Positions 36,332 through 45,452 are shown, counted from the first letter of the stretch. The stretch: DNA of 64,000 nt from Corallincola platygyrae (GCF_039544265.1 NZ_BAABLI010000003.1:1-64000), one strand, 5' to 3'. Numbers and translations are program-made. Notes: generated by a model from the letters alone, not told the origin.

Positions 36332-38614
36332 CTAGGCGTCCTCCTCTGAAGAGTCTTCAGACTTAGCTGCCGCCTGTCGCTCCATCGCTTTCTGTTTGGC
36401 CTTGGCGACGGCAGCTGCAATAGCGGCTTTTTTTGCATCCGCTGCGTTTTCATTTGCCACTGGCGCAGGTGCAGGCTGTGTTTTTGGTTCTTGCTCGGTT
36501 TGATCGCTGGTGCTCTCTGCCGCTTCGCGTCTCTTTTGCTCGGCTTTGGCCTTGGCTCGTGCCACGGCTGCAGCAACGGCGGCCTTACGAGGATCAACGT
36601 CCGTCGTGTCAGCTGAAGGTTCAGATGAGGGCTTAGCTACAGACGCTTCATTGTCAGGTGTTTCAGCGCCTTGTGCCTTCTTGGCTTCCGCTTTGGCTTT
36701 TGCTCGCGCCACGGCAGCAGCAACGGCGGCCTTACGTGGATCGACGTCCGGAGTGTCAGCTGAAGGTTCAGGTGAAGGCTCAGTTACAGACGTTTCTTCG
36801 TCCGGGGTCTCAGCGCTTTGTGCTTTCTTAGCTTCCGCTTTGGCCTTGGCTCGTGCCACGGCAGCAGCAACCGCCGCCTTGCGTGGGTCTTTAGCAGATG
36901 CAAGTGAATCAGATGTCGGTGACTCAGCTTCCATCTGCTTCGCTTTAGCGGCTGCTTTCTCCGCTCTGCGCTTGGCGGCTTCTTCTTTGCGTTTGGCTCT
37001 GGCCTCGATAGCGGCCTGGTTGTCTGGCTGGAGATTACCCTGCTCATCGATTATCGCAGCAGGGGGCTGGTCAGACTGCTGGGCTTTAACTCGGGCCATG
37101 GCAGCTGCGACAGCCTCCTGAGCGCCCTGATTCTGAGAGCCTCGATTGGCGACCGCAGCCTGACGTTTGGCTACTGCCTCTCGATGTCGGGCTTCTCTTT
37201 CAAGCTTAGCTTGCTCAAGTCGTTCATTACGCGCTTCAAATCTTTGTTTGGCGCGATCTGACTTGAGTGCCTCAGCATCTTGCTGGCGTAGCTCTGATTT
37301 TGCCCGGCGATAGTAGTGCACAAGCGGAATCTCTGACGGGCAGACATAGGCACAGGCGCCACATTCAATACAATCGAAGAGTTTATATTCGCGGGCTTTC
37401 TCCAGCTCTTTGTGGGCGCTGTACCAGTAAAGCTGTTGCGGGAGAAGCGAAGCAGGGCAAGCTTCGGCACATTGGCCGCAGCGGATACATGGCATCTCCT
37501 GACCAGCCATGGGCAATTCCTGCTCACTGGGGACCAAAATGCAGTTGCTGATCTTGACCAACGGAATATTTGCGTGGGGTAGGGTGAACCCCATCATGGG
37601 GCCGCCCATGATAATACGGCGGCCATGTTTGGATTTATAACCTGCATGTTCAAGCAGGTGGCGAACCGGTGTTCCAAAGTGCGCCCAATAGTTACCCGGC
37701 TGTTCAACCGCTTCGCCAGTCACCGTCACCACCCGTTCCAGTAGCGGCTCTCCATCACAAATCGCGCGCTTAATGGCATAGGTGGTGCCAATGTTGTGCA
37801 TGACGACACCGCATTGATAGGGCAGGCCGCCAGTTGGTACTTCTCTTCCTGTTAGAAGCTGTATTAGCTGTTTTTCTCCACCAGATGGGTATTTGGTCGG
37901 TATCGCCTTGACCAAAACGTTCAGTCCCTCTGTGGCTTTAGCCATGGCTTCAATTGCCTCGGGCTTATCATCCTCAATACCTACCAAAACCATGGCGGGG
38001 TTGAGTATATGAACCAGCAGCTCGATGCCGGTTGCCAACTCTTCAGCATGTTCACGCATCAGCATATCGTCACAGCTGATGTATGGTTCACATTCGGCAC
38101 CGTTGATAATCAGAAACTCCAGCGACTCTGGCGCACCGTCCAGTTTACGTGACGCAGGGAATCCAGCACCGCCAAGCCCTGCAATGCCAGATGTTGCGAT
38201 TTTTTCTATCAGTACTGATTTTGGCTGTTGTAGCGGTGTATCAATGGGGTTGCGCTCGCACCAGTGCTCCTCTCCATCGGGGCGCAACACTAGCGTTGTT
38301 TCAGGCAGGGCTGATGGATGGGCGCTGGGGTAGTCTGAGATCGCTTCGACTTTTCCTGACGTCGGCGCGTGAATGGGCAACGCGCCCTGTTCTCCGGAAC
38401 TAAGAGCTTGTCCTTTCAGCACATGATCGCCTACAGCGACTAACAGTTGACCGCCTCTGCCCACATGCTGTTTTAGTGGCAGATACAGGTGGTCGGGAAG
38501 CGGCAAACGCTTGATTGGATGCGAAGTAGAGATCGATTTTCTTACCGGCGGGTGGATACCGCCAGGAAAATCCCACAGTTTGCCTAGTTTTACTAAGTTC
38601 AGGGTGGTTTCCAT
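36332..38614 (-). CDS. rsxC: Rsx/Rnf electron transport complex subunit C
   Basis: RsxC binds NADH and FMN and feeds electrons into the complex. The 760-residue protein has GGAGFPASRKL near residue 150, and two 4Fe-4S motifs, CIRCGQCAEACP near 380 and CIECGACAYVCP near 420. From about residue 440 it is a long Ala/Lys/Glu-rich tail with at least three copies of DPRKAAVAAAVARAKAKAE. Such a tail occurs in other gammaproteobacterial RsxC but varies in length. ATG 38614 follows the rsxB stop by one base; a TTG 9 bases earlier is possible. Confidence 0.95.
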   Translation of the reverse strand: METTLNLVKLGKLWDFPGGIHPPVRKSISTSHPIKRLPLPDHLYLPLKQHVGRGGQLLVAVGDHVLKGQALSSGEQGALPIHAPTSGKVEAISDYPSAHPSALPETTLVLRPDGEEHWCERNPIDTPLQQPKSVLIEKIATSGIAGLGGAGFPASRKLDGAPESLEFLIINGAECEPYISCDDMLMREHAEELATGIELLVHILNPAMVLVGIEDDKPEAIEAMAKATEGLNVLVKAIPTKYPSGGEKQLIQLLTGREVPTGGLPYQCGVVMHNIGTTYAIKRAICDGEPLLERVVTVTGEAVEQPGNYWAHFGTPVRHLLEHAGYKSKHGRRIIMGGPMMGFTLPHANIPLVKISNCILVPSEQELPMAGQEMPCIRCGQCAEACPASLLPQQLYWYSAHKELEKAREYKLFDCIECGACAYVCPSEIPLVHYYRRAKSELRQQDAEALKSDRAKQRFEARNERLEQAKLEREARHREAVAKRQAAVANRGSQNQGAQEAVAAAMARVKAQQSDQPPAAIIDEQGNLQPDNQAAIEARAKRKEEAAKRRAEKAAAKAKQMEAESPTSDSLASAKDPRKAAVAAAVARAKAKAEAKKAQSAETPDEETSVTEPSPEPSADTPDVDPRKAAVAAAVARAKAKAEAKKAQGAETPDNEASVAKPSSEPSADTTDVDPRKAAVAAAVARAKAKAEQKRREAAESTSDQTEQEPKTQPAPAPVANENAADAKKAAIAAAVAKAKQKAMERQAAAKSEDSSEEDA
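36530..36900 (-). repeat. Coding repeats in the rsxC tail
   Basis: Three imperfect copies of a unit that encodes DPRKAAVAAAVARAKAKAE plus a Ser/Thr/Pro/Glu spacer, spaced about 140 bases. A further related segment lies at the 3' end. Recombination between copies could change the tail length. Confidence 0.8.
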
Positions 38615-38615
38615 T

Positions 38616-39173
38616 TTAATCAATCACCCTGACAGGAATCGCTTTCAAATCCCATTTCCAGTTATCTGTTGTTTGTTTGACTGGGCGCATCTCGATGCAG
38701 TCCACCGGGCAGGGCTCAACGCAGAGGTCACATCCGGTACACTCGTCAGCAATCACCGTGTGCATCATCTTTGATGCTCCGAGGATCGCGTCGACAGGGC
38801 ATGCCTGAATACATTTGGTACAGCCAATACATTCAGCTTCACGGATAAAGGCGACTTTTTTTACGTCTTCTTCGCCATGGGCGGCATCTAGTGGTTTCGC
38901 TTCTCGGCCCGTTAAGTCTGCAAGTTTCTGAATGGTTGCCTCGCCACCTGGAGGGCACTTGTTGATTTCGTCACCGTTGGCGATGGCTTCAGCATAGGGG
39001 CGGCACCCCGGATAACCACACTGGCCACACTGGGTTTGCGGCAAAATAGCATCGACCTGCTCAACCAACGGGTCTTCCTCTACTTTGAACCTTAATGCCG
39101 CTAAACCCAGTAAGGCTCCAAACACCAATGAGAGGGCGGCGAATGCGATGATAGCTATGAGAAATCCAGTCAT
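38616..39173 (-). CDS. rsxB: Rsx/Rnf electron transport complex subunit B
   Basis: Iron-sulfur subunit, 185 residues. An N-terminal membrane anchor (residues 3-27) is followed by the CGQCGYPGCRPYAEAI motif near 46, then two ferredoxin-type clusters, CIGCTKCIQACPVDAI near 116 and CTGCDLCVEPCPVDCI near 146. Lies 9 bases after rsxA. Confidence 0.96.
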   Translation of the reverse strand: MTGFLIAIIAFAALSLVFGALLGLAALRFKVEEDPLVEQVDAILPQTQCGQCGYPGCRPYAEAIANGDEINKCPPGGEATIQKLADLTGREAKPLDAAHGEEDVKKVAFIREAECIGCTKCIQACPVDAILGASKMMHTVIADECTGCDLCVEPCPVDCIEMRPVKQTTDNWKWDLKAIPVRVID

Positions 39174-39182
39174 GGTTCGCCC

Positions 39183-39764
39183 TTAGAATTTCACTAGACC
39201 GCTGAAGCCCATAAAGGCGAGCGACATCAGACCGGCGGTAATCATGGCGATGGATGCGCCCTTAAATGGAGCTGGAACATCCGCCGCTGCTAAACGTTCG
39301 CGCATGGCAGCAAACAGCACCAATACCAACGAGAAGCCAACTGCGGCACCAAAACCATAAATGATCGACTCAATGAAGCCGTGATTCTCATTGATGTTCA
39401 GCAAAGCGACGCCGAGCACGGCGCAGTTGGTAGTAATAAGCGGAAGAAAGATCCCCAATAAGCGGTAAAGCAGTGGGCTGGTTTTTCTAACCACCATTTC
39501 GGTGAATTGCACGACCACTGCGATCACCAGAATGAAGCTCATGGTACGCAGGTATTCCAGCGACAGAGGCACTAAAAGATACTGATTAATCAGATAGCTA
39601 CAGGTTGAAGCCAGAGTCAGTACAAAGGTTGTTGCCAGCGACATGCCGATGGCCGTTTCCAGTTTGCTGGAAACTCCCATAAACGGGCAGAGGCCAAGAA
39701 ACTTTACTAAAACAAAGTTGTTGACCAAAACAGTGCCGACCAGCAGCAACAGATATTCACTCAT
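39183..39764 (-). CDS. rsxA: Rsx/Rnf electron transport complex subunit A
   Basis: Membrane subunit A, 193 residues, six membrane segments, homologous to RsxE and NqrE. Typical segments are NNFVLVKFLGLCPFMGVSS near residue 14 and TNCAVLGVALLNINENHG near 111. First gene of rsxABCDGE-nth. In E. coli this complex keeps SoxR reduced; in other bacteria it drives NADH:ferredoxin electron transfer with ion pumping. Which holds here cannot be told from sequence. Confidence 0.96.
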   Translation of the reverse strand: MSEYLLLLVGTVLVNNFVLVKFLGLCPFMGVSSKLETAIGMSLATTFVLTLASTCSYLINQYLLVPLSLEYLRTMSFILVIAVVVQFTEMVVRKTSPLLYRLLGIFLPLITTNCAVLGVALLNINENHGFIESIIYGFGAAVGFSLVLVLFAAMRERLAAADVPAPFKGASIAMITAGLMSLAFMGFSGLVKF

Positions 39765-39870
39765 GAACTTGGTGTCACCTAGTGAGGTTACTATTTGAAA
39801 GTGGGCGTATTATCCGCTTTTGACCGCGCCTTAACAACCGTCCAGAGTTGTGGTTTTTCGTGTGCATATT

Positions 39871-40135
39871 AGGGCCTGTTGACCTTTGTTGTTTGCTTTT
39901 GCAGCAAAATGTTGGTGATTTAGACGAGGCAGAGACTAAGAAGTTGAGTGGATCTCAATAAATAGCCGATAACGAAGTATAAATCACCAAAAAATGCTGC
40001 CCGAAGGGTTCGTTGAAAGACTTTCTGAGCTGTGTCATTCACCACTTACTTAGATCGCTAAGTTGCATAGCTCACTCCTTGCTCAAAACGTGTTTCACTC
40101 GAACAAAATCCATGCACCAAAGGTCAACAGGCCCT
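39871..40135 (+). mobile_element. 265-bp MITE-like element, copy A
   Basis: The element begins AGGGCCTGTTGACCTTTG and ends CAAAGGTCAACAGGCCCT, an 18-base inverted terminal repeat, and may be flanked by TTA on both sides. Inside are two imperfect hairpins: GCAGCAAAATGTTGGTGATT pairs with AATCACCAAAAAATGCTGC, and the second half folds around ACTTACTTAGATCGCTAAGT. It has no ORF. An inverted copy of the same length lies at 44212-44476 and is close to 90 percent identical by eye. The remaining part of the 435-base rsxA-DMT gap holds only short flanks. Confidence 0.8.
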
Positions 40136-40199
40136 TACCATTGACTAACAACTATTATGCTCTAGGATCCGCCCGTTAGATCACTCGGAATGTAAGTTA

Positions 40200-41132
40200 A
40201 TGCAGCAACGTTTACCTACCATAGCCCTGATTATCGCCATGCTCTTGTGGGGCAGTTCCTTTATCGCTCTGAAATATGCGATTGGTGAAATGCATCCGGT
40301 GTGGGTGATATTCGGCCGTATGCTGCTGGCGTCGCTTTGCTTTCTGCTGATGTTTAAAGCGGTTAAACAGTTCAAGTACCAGGCCGGAGACTGGAAACGG
40401 CTGGCTGTGATGTCGCTATGTGAGCCTTGCCTCTACTTTGTATTGGAAGGTGAAGCTATGCGTCACACCTCAGCTGCACAGGCCGGTATGATCACCGCCT
40501 TACTGCCATTGATGGTAGCCGTGTTGGCCTGGTTTAGTGTCGGTGAAAAAGTCTCAAGAAAAATGCTGAGTGGCTTTATGGTCGCCATTATTGGTGTTGT
40601 CTGGCTCACTCTGGCGGGAGAGTCTGACAGTCACGCACCTAACGCGCTGTGGGGTAACTTCTTAGAATTTCTGGCGATGATCTGCGCTGCAGTTTACAGC
40701 ATTAACCTGAAGCATCTGAGTGCACGCTATCCGGCTATTACGCTGACCGCATTCCAGGCGTTTTGTGGCGCAATATTCTTCGCACCTATGCTGATGTGGG
40801 TTCCTGTGCCTGAACAGGTCAGCAATATCGCGCTGTTGTCTATTGTTTATTTGGGTGTGGTTGTGACACTAGGTGCATATCTGCTTTACAACTACGCGAT
40901 CTCAAAAGTGAAGGTAACTGCAGCCGCTGGCTACGTGAATCTTATCCCGGTATTTAGTTTGTTGTTTGCTTATATTCTTTTGGGAGAGCGCCTGAATTCG
41001 CAGCAGTGGGTTGCTGCAGGCCTCATTATCCTTGGGGTTCTCATTAGCCAATGGCGCTCTCAGAGTCGAGACGACGACTCAGATCAGACGGTACTTGAAA
41101 ATGGTGATGCCGTATTGGCTGTAAAAGGCTAA
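40200..41132 (+). CDS. DMT superfamily transporter (EamA family)
   Basis: A 310-residue inner-membrane protein with about ten membrane segments in two EamA repeats. The first starts LIIAMLLWGSSFIALKYAIG near residue 11, and the second carries NFLEFLAMICAAVYSINLKHL near 157. EGEAMRHTSAAQAGMITALLP near 84 and GERLNSQQWVAAGLIILGV near 266 are usual. Such proteins export small metabolites such as amino acids; the substrate here is unknown. The ATG is preceded by a weak ribosome binding site. Confidence 0.88.
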   Translation: MQQRLPTIALIIAMLLWGSSFIALKYAIGEMHPVWVIFGRMLLASLCFLLMFKAVKQFKYQAGDWKRLAVMSLCEPCLYFVLEGEAMRHTSAAQAGMITALLPLMVAVLAWFSVGEKVSRKMLSGFMVAIIGVVWLTLAGESDSHAPNALWGNFLEFLAMICAAVYSINLKHLSARYPAITLTAFQAFCGAIFFAPMLMWVPVPEQVSNIALLSIVYLGVVVTLGAYLLYNYAISKVKVTAAAGYVNLIPVFSLLFAYILLGERLNSQQWVAAGLIILGVLISQWRSQSRDDDSDQTVLENGDAVLAVKG

Positions 41133-41182
41133 GCTAAATCAATGGGATATGATCTGCTATTCAGTAAGGGTGTAGTCTACGC

Positions 41183-42106
41183 ATGAAAGTTGGGATTATT
41201 GGTACCTCTTGGGGACGTGTTCATGTCGGAACTTTCCGAGAAGCAGGTCATGAGATTGCAGGCATCGTTGGCACCAACCCTGAGGGGACAGCGCGTATTG
41301 CTGCAGAGGAGGGGATCCCGTTAGCCTCGACTAATGCTGCGGATCTTCAACACTGCGACATTATTGTAATCGCGTCACCCACTTCGACTCACCTGGATTA
41401 CCTTTCTCAGTTTAATGACCGTCCAGTGCTCTGTGAGAAGCCTCTTACCGGGGCACAGATTGTTCCAGGCGCATTGGCAGGGCTAGGGCGTTATCCAACG
41501 TTTGTTAATTACCCATTCTCGTTTTTGGAAACGGCAAAGTCGATCCAAAAAATATTGGACGATGGTGAGTTAGGTCCGCTGTCTCGCGTCGTTTTATCTG
41601 TGGGCTGTCGATTCCCAATGCAGAAATCTCCAGCCGGTTGGTTTCTGGATATCGCGGCCCATCCTTTATCGTTTCTGATACACACCCTGGGTGAGTTCCA
41701 GCTGGTTCATCACCACATAGGTGAAGGTGTGAGCAACGTCAGTGCTTTGCTTGAGAGTGAAGGAACGCTACTCGATACACAGCTATACCGATTGCCAGAA
41801 ACTGGGATCCAAATTGATTTGAAATTGATCGGTGAGCTTAAGCGTCTTGAGCTCAGTGGAGGCTTTCGCCCCGGTGATAATTGGCGTTTTGCCCCAATTA
41901 AAGTCGATGGTCAGGAAAATAACGAAGGCGAGTGGGATACAAGAGACATCTGGTATAGCGCTAATTGCCGAGTGGTAGAGCAGTTTCTGAAAGTAGTTGA
42001 AGGGAAAACTCCTCATGTCGAGGCGTTGAATAACGGTATGTTTGACCTGCCTAAAGCGGCGCTGCTTGAACGCTCTTTAGACAGGCTTTTGGCTACAGAC
42101 AGCTAA
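41183..42106 (+). CDS. Gfo/Idh/MocA family oxidoreductase
   Basis: A 307-residue NAD(P)-dependent oxidoreductase. The Rossmann start MKVGIIGTSWGRVHVGTFRE binds the cofactor, and SPTSTHLDYLSQF near 71 and RPVLCEKPLTG near 89-99 (the EKP motif) are family marks. The C-terminal domain binds an unknown sugar or similar substrate. It follows the exporter by 50 bases on the same strand, so both may be one transcription unit. Confidence 0.88.
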   Translation: MKVGIIGTSWGRVHVGTFREAGHEIAGIVGTNPEGTARIAAEEGIPLASTNAADLQHCDIIVIASPTSTHLDYLSQFNDRPVLCEKPLTGAQIVPGALAGLGRYPTFVNYPFSFLETAKSIQKILDDGELGPLSRVVLSVGCRFPMQKSPAGWFLDIAAHPLSFLIHTLGEFQLVHHHIGEGVSNVSALLESEGTLLDTQLYRLPETGIQIDLKLIGELKRLELSGGFRPGDNWRFAPIKVDGQENNEGEWDTRDIWYSANCRVVEQFLKVVEGKTPHVEALNNGMFDLPKAALLERSLDRLLATDS

Positions 42107-42127
42107 CTCTGATTAGATGGGGTCAGC

Positions 42128-44056
42128 TTAAGATTCAACTGTTGTCAGTGGGGCGGCACGGTGAACATAGCTGCCCTGGATCCCGTCGACAAACATACCT
42201 TCAAGCACGTACTTCTGTTCCTGGGACTCGACGCCACTGGCAATCACCTTGATGCTCAAGCGATGAGCGATATCAATAATAAGGCGCAGGAAGTACTGAA
42301 TATTGCGATCGCTCTCGATATCTTCCATGTAGCTCTGGTCAATCTTAATGTAATCAGGTTTCAGGTCTTTAAAGAACTTGAATGAGGTCATGCCGAGACC
42401 AAACTGCTTCACTGTTACTTTTGCGCCAGTTCGGTGGACGACATCAATAAATCGGCGGCTGGACTTAAGATCCCGTTGTAATCCCTGCTCAGTAATCTCA
42501 AAAGTAAGGCGGCTCGCCAGCTTACTGTGTTTACCTAGCATTCTTTCCAGCCATACCAAGAACGATGAGTCGTGGGCTGCGGTGACAGATACAGTCAGAC
42601 CCAGCGGATCTTCGCCTCCGCGTTTATTGGCTAACGCCAAAATGGCACTCAATACCGCCTTGTCCAGATCGACAGAAAGCTGCAAACGTTCAGCCATAGA
42701 GTAGGCAGAACGGTATGGGAGTTCATCTCCGTCCGCAGTGCTGAATCTTGGTGAAACAGCGGTGTAAATCTTGCCCTGTTTGAGCGGCTTGATCATTTGG
42801 CCAATCAGCGTGAACTTGGTTTGCTTGGCTAGGTATTCAATGCTTTCCTGCCAGTTCCGCTCGCCCAGTACTTCTGTACCCGCTAAGTCAGTCTGGAAAT
42901 GCCATGAATTCGAATCTTTCGACTGAGCGACACCCGTTGCTGTATCACACAGTGCTAGCAGGTCACCGACGGACATGCCCTGTGTAAAACCAGCCATACC
43001 AATGTATGCAGTATTATCCAGGTCATGGTTATGTTTGATTTCATTAAGCCGACCTTGCAACTGCGCGCCTAGGCTGTCGGCTTCTTTCTGCGAAAAGTGA
43101 TGCAATACGATGGCGAAATCAGAGCTGTTCAGGCGGTAGATTTTGGAGCCTCTGAATTGGCTGGCTACTGACTTAACTGAGTCAACCAGTACATTGATGA
43201 ACTGGTCGCCTGCCGTATAGCCTTTCGCTTTATTAATCTGACCCAGTGCAGTGGTCCGAACCAAGGCCATGATGCCAAAATGTTTTCCGCTTTCGTCGGC
43301 CAGCATCTCAGGAATATCGAGCATGAACTGGCTTCGGTTAGGCAAACCGGTGAGGTGATCAAGATAGGCGGTTTTTCTTACCTGAGTCAGTTCCTCTTCG
43401 GTTTGATGCAGTCGGTCCACCACGCTCTTCTGAATCGCCTGTAACCCTTCGCCAATAGATTTAAACTCACTGGCAAGACCTGAGCTTACCTGAAGATCTT
43501 TTTCTGCGTGAACAAGTTTGTCGCAAAGAGCTTGCAGCTCTTTGACAGAGTTTCTGAGTGGTTTATGCAGGCTGCCACGCAACCACATGATGCTGACTAT
43601 CAACATGATCAGCCATGCAATAGTGGTAAATGCGATGTTGCGGATAAAGCTCAGCTGCAGGTGACTGTAATCTGGGGTAATAATTACGGCGTGCGAACCG
43701 GCATTTGCCTGCAAATCTGTAGCTGCGATCCCCAATGCTGTGGCCAGGCTTGCGAGAGGGAAGTTTACTCTGGGCGCTTTCGTGAAGCTGGCTTTGATTT
43801 CACCATCGCTGCTTAACACGGATAACGATACATAACCTGAGAGCTGGCTAAGGTATGTATTTCTCTTTTCTTCTGACGTTTGCTCTGTGCTCTCTAATAG
43901 AACCCGAGCGTTGGAATAGAGTTGCTCTCGTTGGAACTCGATCTGGTTAATAACAGACAGATATTGTCCTGCCCAAATGACAAGAAGCAATAACAGCAAA
44001 ATAAAGACATTTACGAACAGCGTCTTACTTTGAATTTTCATCTGGGGGCCGCCCAT
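42128..44056 (-). CDS. Degenerate GGDEF/EAL membrane protein (CsrD- or LapD-like)
   Basis: A 642-residue inner-membrane signalling protein. Helices at about 11-30 and 141-160 enclose a periplasmic domain; a HAMP-like segment, then GGDEF-like (about 228-390) and EAL-like (about 400-635) domains follow. The GGDEF motif is NSSDF (310-314), and the EAL motif position reads TAV (432-434). DDFGTGYSS is KQFGLGMTS, while the KID motif is kept. Both enzymes are therefore probably inactive, as in CsrD (regulates CsrB RNA decay) and LapD (c-di-GMP sensor). The size and the degenerate motifs look closer to CsrD, but this is an inference. A start at 44041 is also possible. Confidence 0.82.
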   Translation of the reverse strand: MGGPQMKIQSKTLFVNVFILLLLLLVIWAGQYLSVINQIEFQREQLYSNARVLLESTEQTSEEKRNTYLSQLSGYVSLSVLSSDGEIKASFTKAPRVNFPLASLATALGIAATDLQANAGSHAVIITPDYSHLQLSFIRNIAFTTIAWLIMLIVSIMWLRGSLHKPLRNSVKELQALCDKLVHAEKDLQVSSGLASEFKSIGEGLQAIQKSVVDRLHQTEEELTQVRKTAYLDHLTGLPNRSQFMLDIPEMLADESGKHFGIMALVRTTALGQINKAKGYTAGDQFINVLVDSVKSVASQFRGSKIYRLNSSDFAIVLHHFSQKEADSLGAQLQGRLNEIKHNHDLDNTAYIGMAGFTQGMSVGDLLALCDTATGVAQSKDSNSWHFQTDLAGTEVLGERNWQESIEYLAKQTKFTLIGQMIKPLKQGKIYTAVSPRFSTADGDELPYRSAYSMAERLQLSVDLDKAVLSAILALANKRGGEDPLGLTVSVTAAHDSSFLVWLERMLGKHSKLASRLTFEITEQGLQRDLKSSRRFIDVVHRTGAKVTVKQFGLGMTSFKFFKDLKPDYIKIDQSYMEDIESDRNIQYFLRLIIDIAHRLSIKVIASGVESQEQKYVLEGMFVDGIQGSYVHRAAPLTTVES

Positions 44057-44211
44057 CTATCCCTGTTAAATCAGTGATCTATCGGATCAATTAACAAATA
44101 CTATAGAGTAAATTTTCCAGCAACCCTATAGACCGTCAGCAATCTTTACACTTGGTCAAGAGAAAAAAGTTAGAACAATGAGGTGGTTCAATTTTTTACT
44201 TGCGCAGAGTT

Positions 44212-44476
44212 AGGGTCTGTTGACCTTTCGTGTATGGATTTTGTTCGAATGAAACACGTTTTGAGCAAGAAGTGAGCTACGTAACTTAGCGATCTAAGTA
44301 AGTAGTGAATGACGTAGTGCAGAACGTGTTTCAGCGAACCCTTCGGGCAGCATTTGTTGGTGATTTATGCTTCGTTATCGGCTATTTATTGAGGGCCACT
44401 CAACTTCATAGCCTCTGCCTCGCTTAAATCACCAACATATTGCTGCAAAAACAAACAGCAAAGGTCAACAGACCCT
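44212..44476 (-). mobile_element. 265-bp MITE-like element, copy B (inverted)
   Basis: Begins AGGGTCTGTTGACCTTTC and ends AAAGGTCAACAGACCCT, so it has inverted terminal repeats like copy A, and is flanked by TA on both sides. Its reverse complement lines up with copy A over the full 265 bases without obvious gaps. It fills most of the 509-base gap before the monooxygenase gene. Confidence 0.8.
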
Positions 44477-44565
44477 AGTGAGAGCGCAACTTTTACCTGG
44501 CAGTTATCGGTTCTATATTGCTATCAAGGTAAGCCGTTGGAACCATTTACAACAAGGGAACGATC

Positions 44566-44856
44566 ATGGCAAAGCTAACTATCGTCGCCAATATACATGC
44601 GAGAGCCGACAAGGTTGCTCTGGTAAAGTCTGAATTGCTTAAGTTGATTAATGTGACGCGCGTGGAGCCGGGGTGTATCAATTACGATCTGCATCAGGAT
44701 AATCAAAACCCGGCCCATTTTTTGTTTTTTGAAAATTGGGAAAGTCGCGAACTCTGGCAGGCGCATATGGATAACCCTCATTTGGCCGCATACTTGCAGG
44801 CGGTCGATGGTGCCGTCGAGAGTTTTACTATCAATGAAATGTCGCAGATTCCTTAG
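44566..44856 (+). CDS. Antibiotic biosynthesis monooxygenase (ABM) domain protein
   Basis: A 96-residue protein made of one ABM domain: IVANIHARADKVALVKSELL near residue 5, RVEPGCINYDLHQDNQNP near 32, and FFENWESRELWQAHMDNPHL near 54-73, which are usual for YgiN/LsrG-type proteins. Members act on quinones or signal molecules, but the substrate cannot be assigned. GGGAACG lies before the ATG. Confidence 0.88.
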   Translation: MAKLTIVANIHARADKVALVKSELLKLINVTRVEPGCINYDLHQDNQNPAHFLFFENWESRELWQAHMDNPHLAAYLQAVDGAVESFTINEMSQIP

Positions 44857-44862
44857 TTGGCG

Positions 44863-45333
44863 CTAGGTGGGCGACAGGGGATGCAGGTCAAGGTTGTCGC
44901 TATCGATCAGGGTTTGCAACTCCTCGTAGTCGACGCAGGCACTGAGAGAGCGCATTATCTCTTTCGCTTCTTCAAATGTATTGACTTGCCAGAAGCAATC
45001 GCTGTCAGGAATAAAGGTTGCGCGAGACACCTGAGAGGGGATTGGATCTCCGCCAAAATAGAGGTCTGCTATTTTGCCAAGTCCCAGTTGTTTGCGAGCC
45101 TCTCGTCCTCCAACACCAATTATCTCCAGGGCGCCAGGTGTGCCCAGTGTCCAATAGCGCATGTCAGCTATGCCGAAGAATGCCCCATGTTGCTTTTGGA
45201 TCTCTACCAGCCCTTGTTCAAATGCTTTTAGGTAAACGGTGGCACACTCTTCGTTCCAGCTACCCAGTGGGCGAACATATAAAACCTGCCCCACAGTAAA
45301 CATTGAAAATTGGCCATGGCCTGACAACTGCAT
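44863..45333 (-). CDS. Hypothetical protein
   Basis: I do not recognise this gene. The 156-residue protein is predicted to be soluble. It starts MQLSGHGQFSMFTVGQVLYV and contains GSWNEECATVYLKAFEQGLV near residue 24, with alternating strands and helices that recall STAS-like or SpoIIAA-like domains. This similarity is weak. It converges with the ABM gene, with 6 bases between the stops. Confidence 0.65.
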   Translation of the reverse strand: MQLSGHGQFSMFTVGQVLYVRPLGSWNEECATVYLKAFEQGLVEIQKQHGAFFGIADMRYWTLGTPGALEIIGVGGREARKQLGLGKIADLYFGGDPIPSQVSRATFIPDSDCFWQVNTFEEAKEIMRSLSACVDYEELQTLIDSDNLDLHPLSPT

Positions 45334-45452
45334 TGAGAAGACCTCATTTTATCCTCTCATTCATTCTATTTAATTTTATATATTGGGCTATTGGCTTAGT
45401 GCGGTGGTGTGATGTATTAGCTGGATTAATTGTTTTCTAACGGTTGAAAACG

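Noticed and set aside
36510..37121. 203-residue Ala/Ser-rich ORF on the plus strand in rsxC
   Set aside because: It is the reverse reading of the RsxC repeat tail. The low-complexity composition comes from the repeats.
39871..44476. Composite transposon
   Set aside because: Neither 265-bp copy encodes a transposase, and the enclosed genes look like ordinary chromosomal genes.
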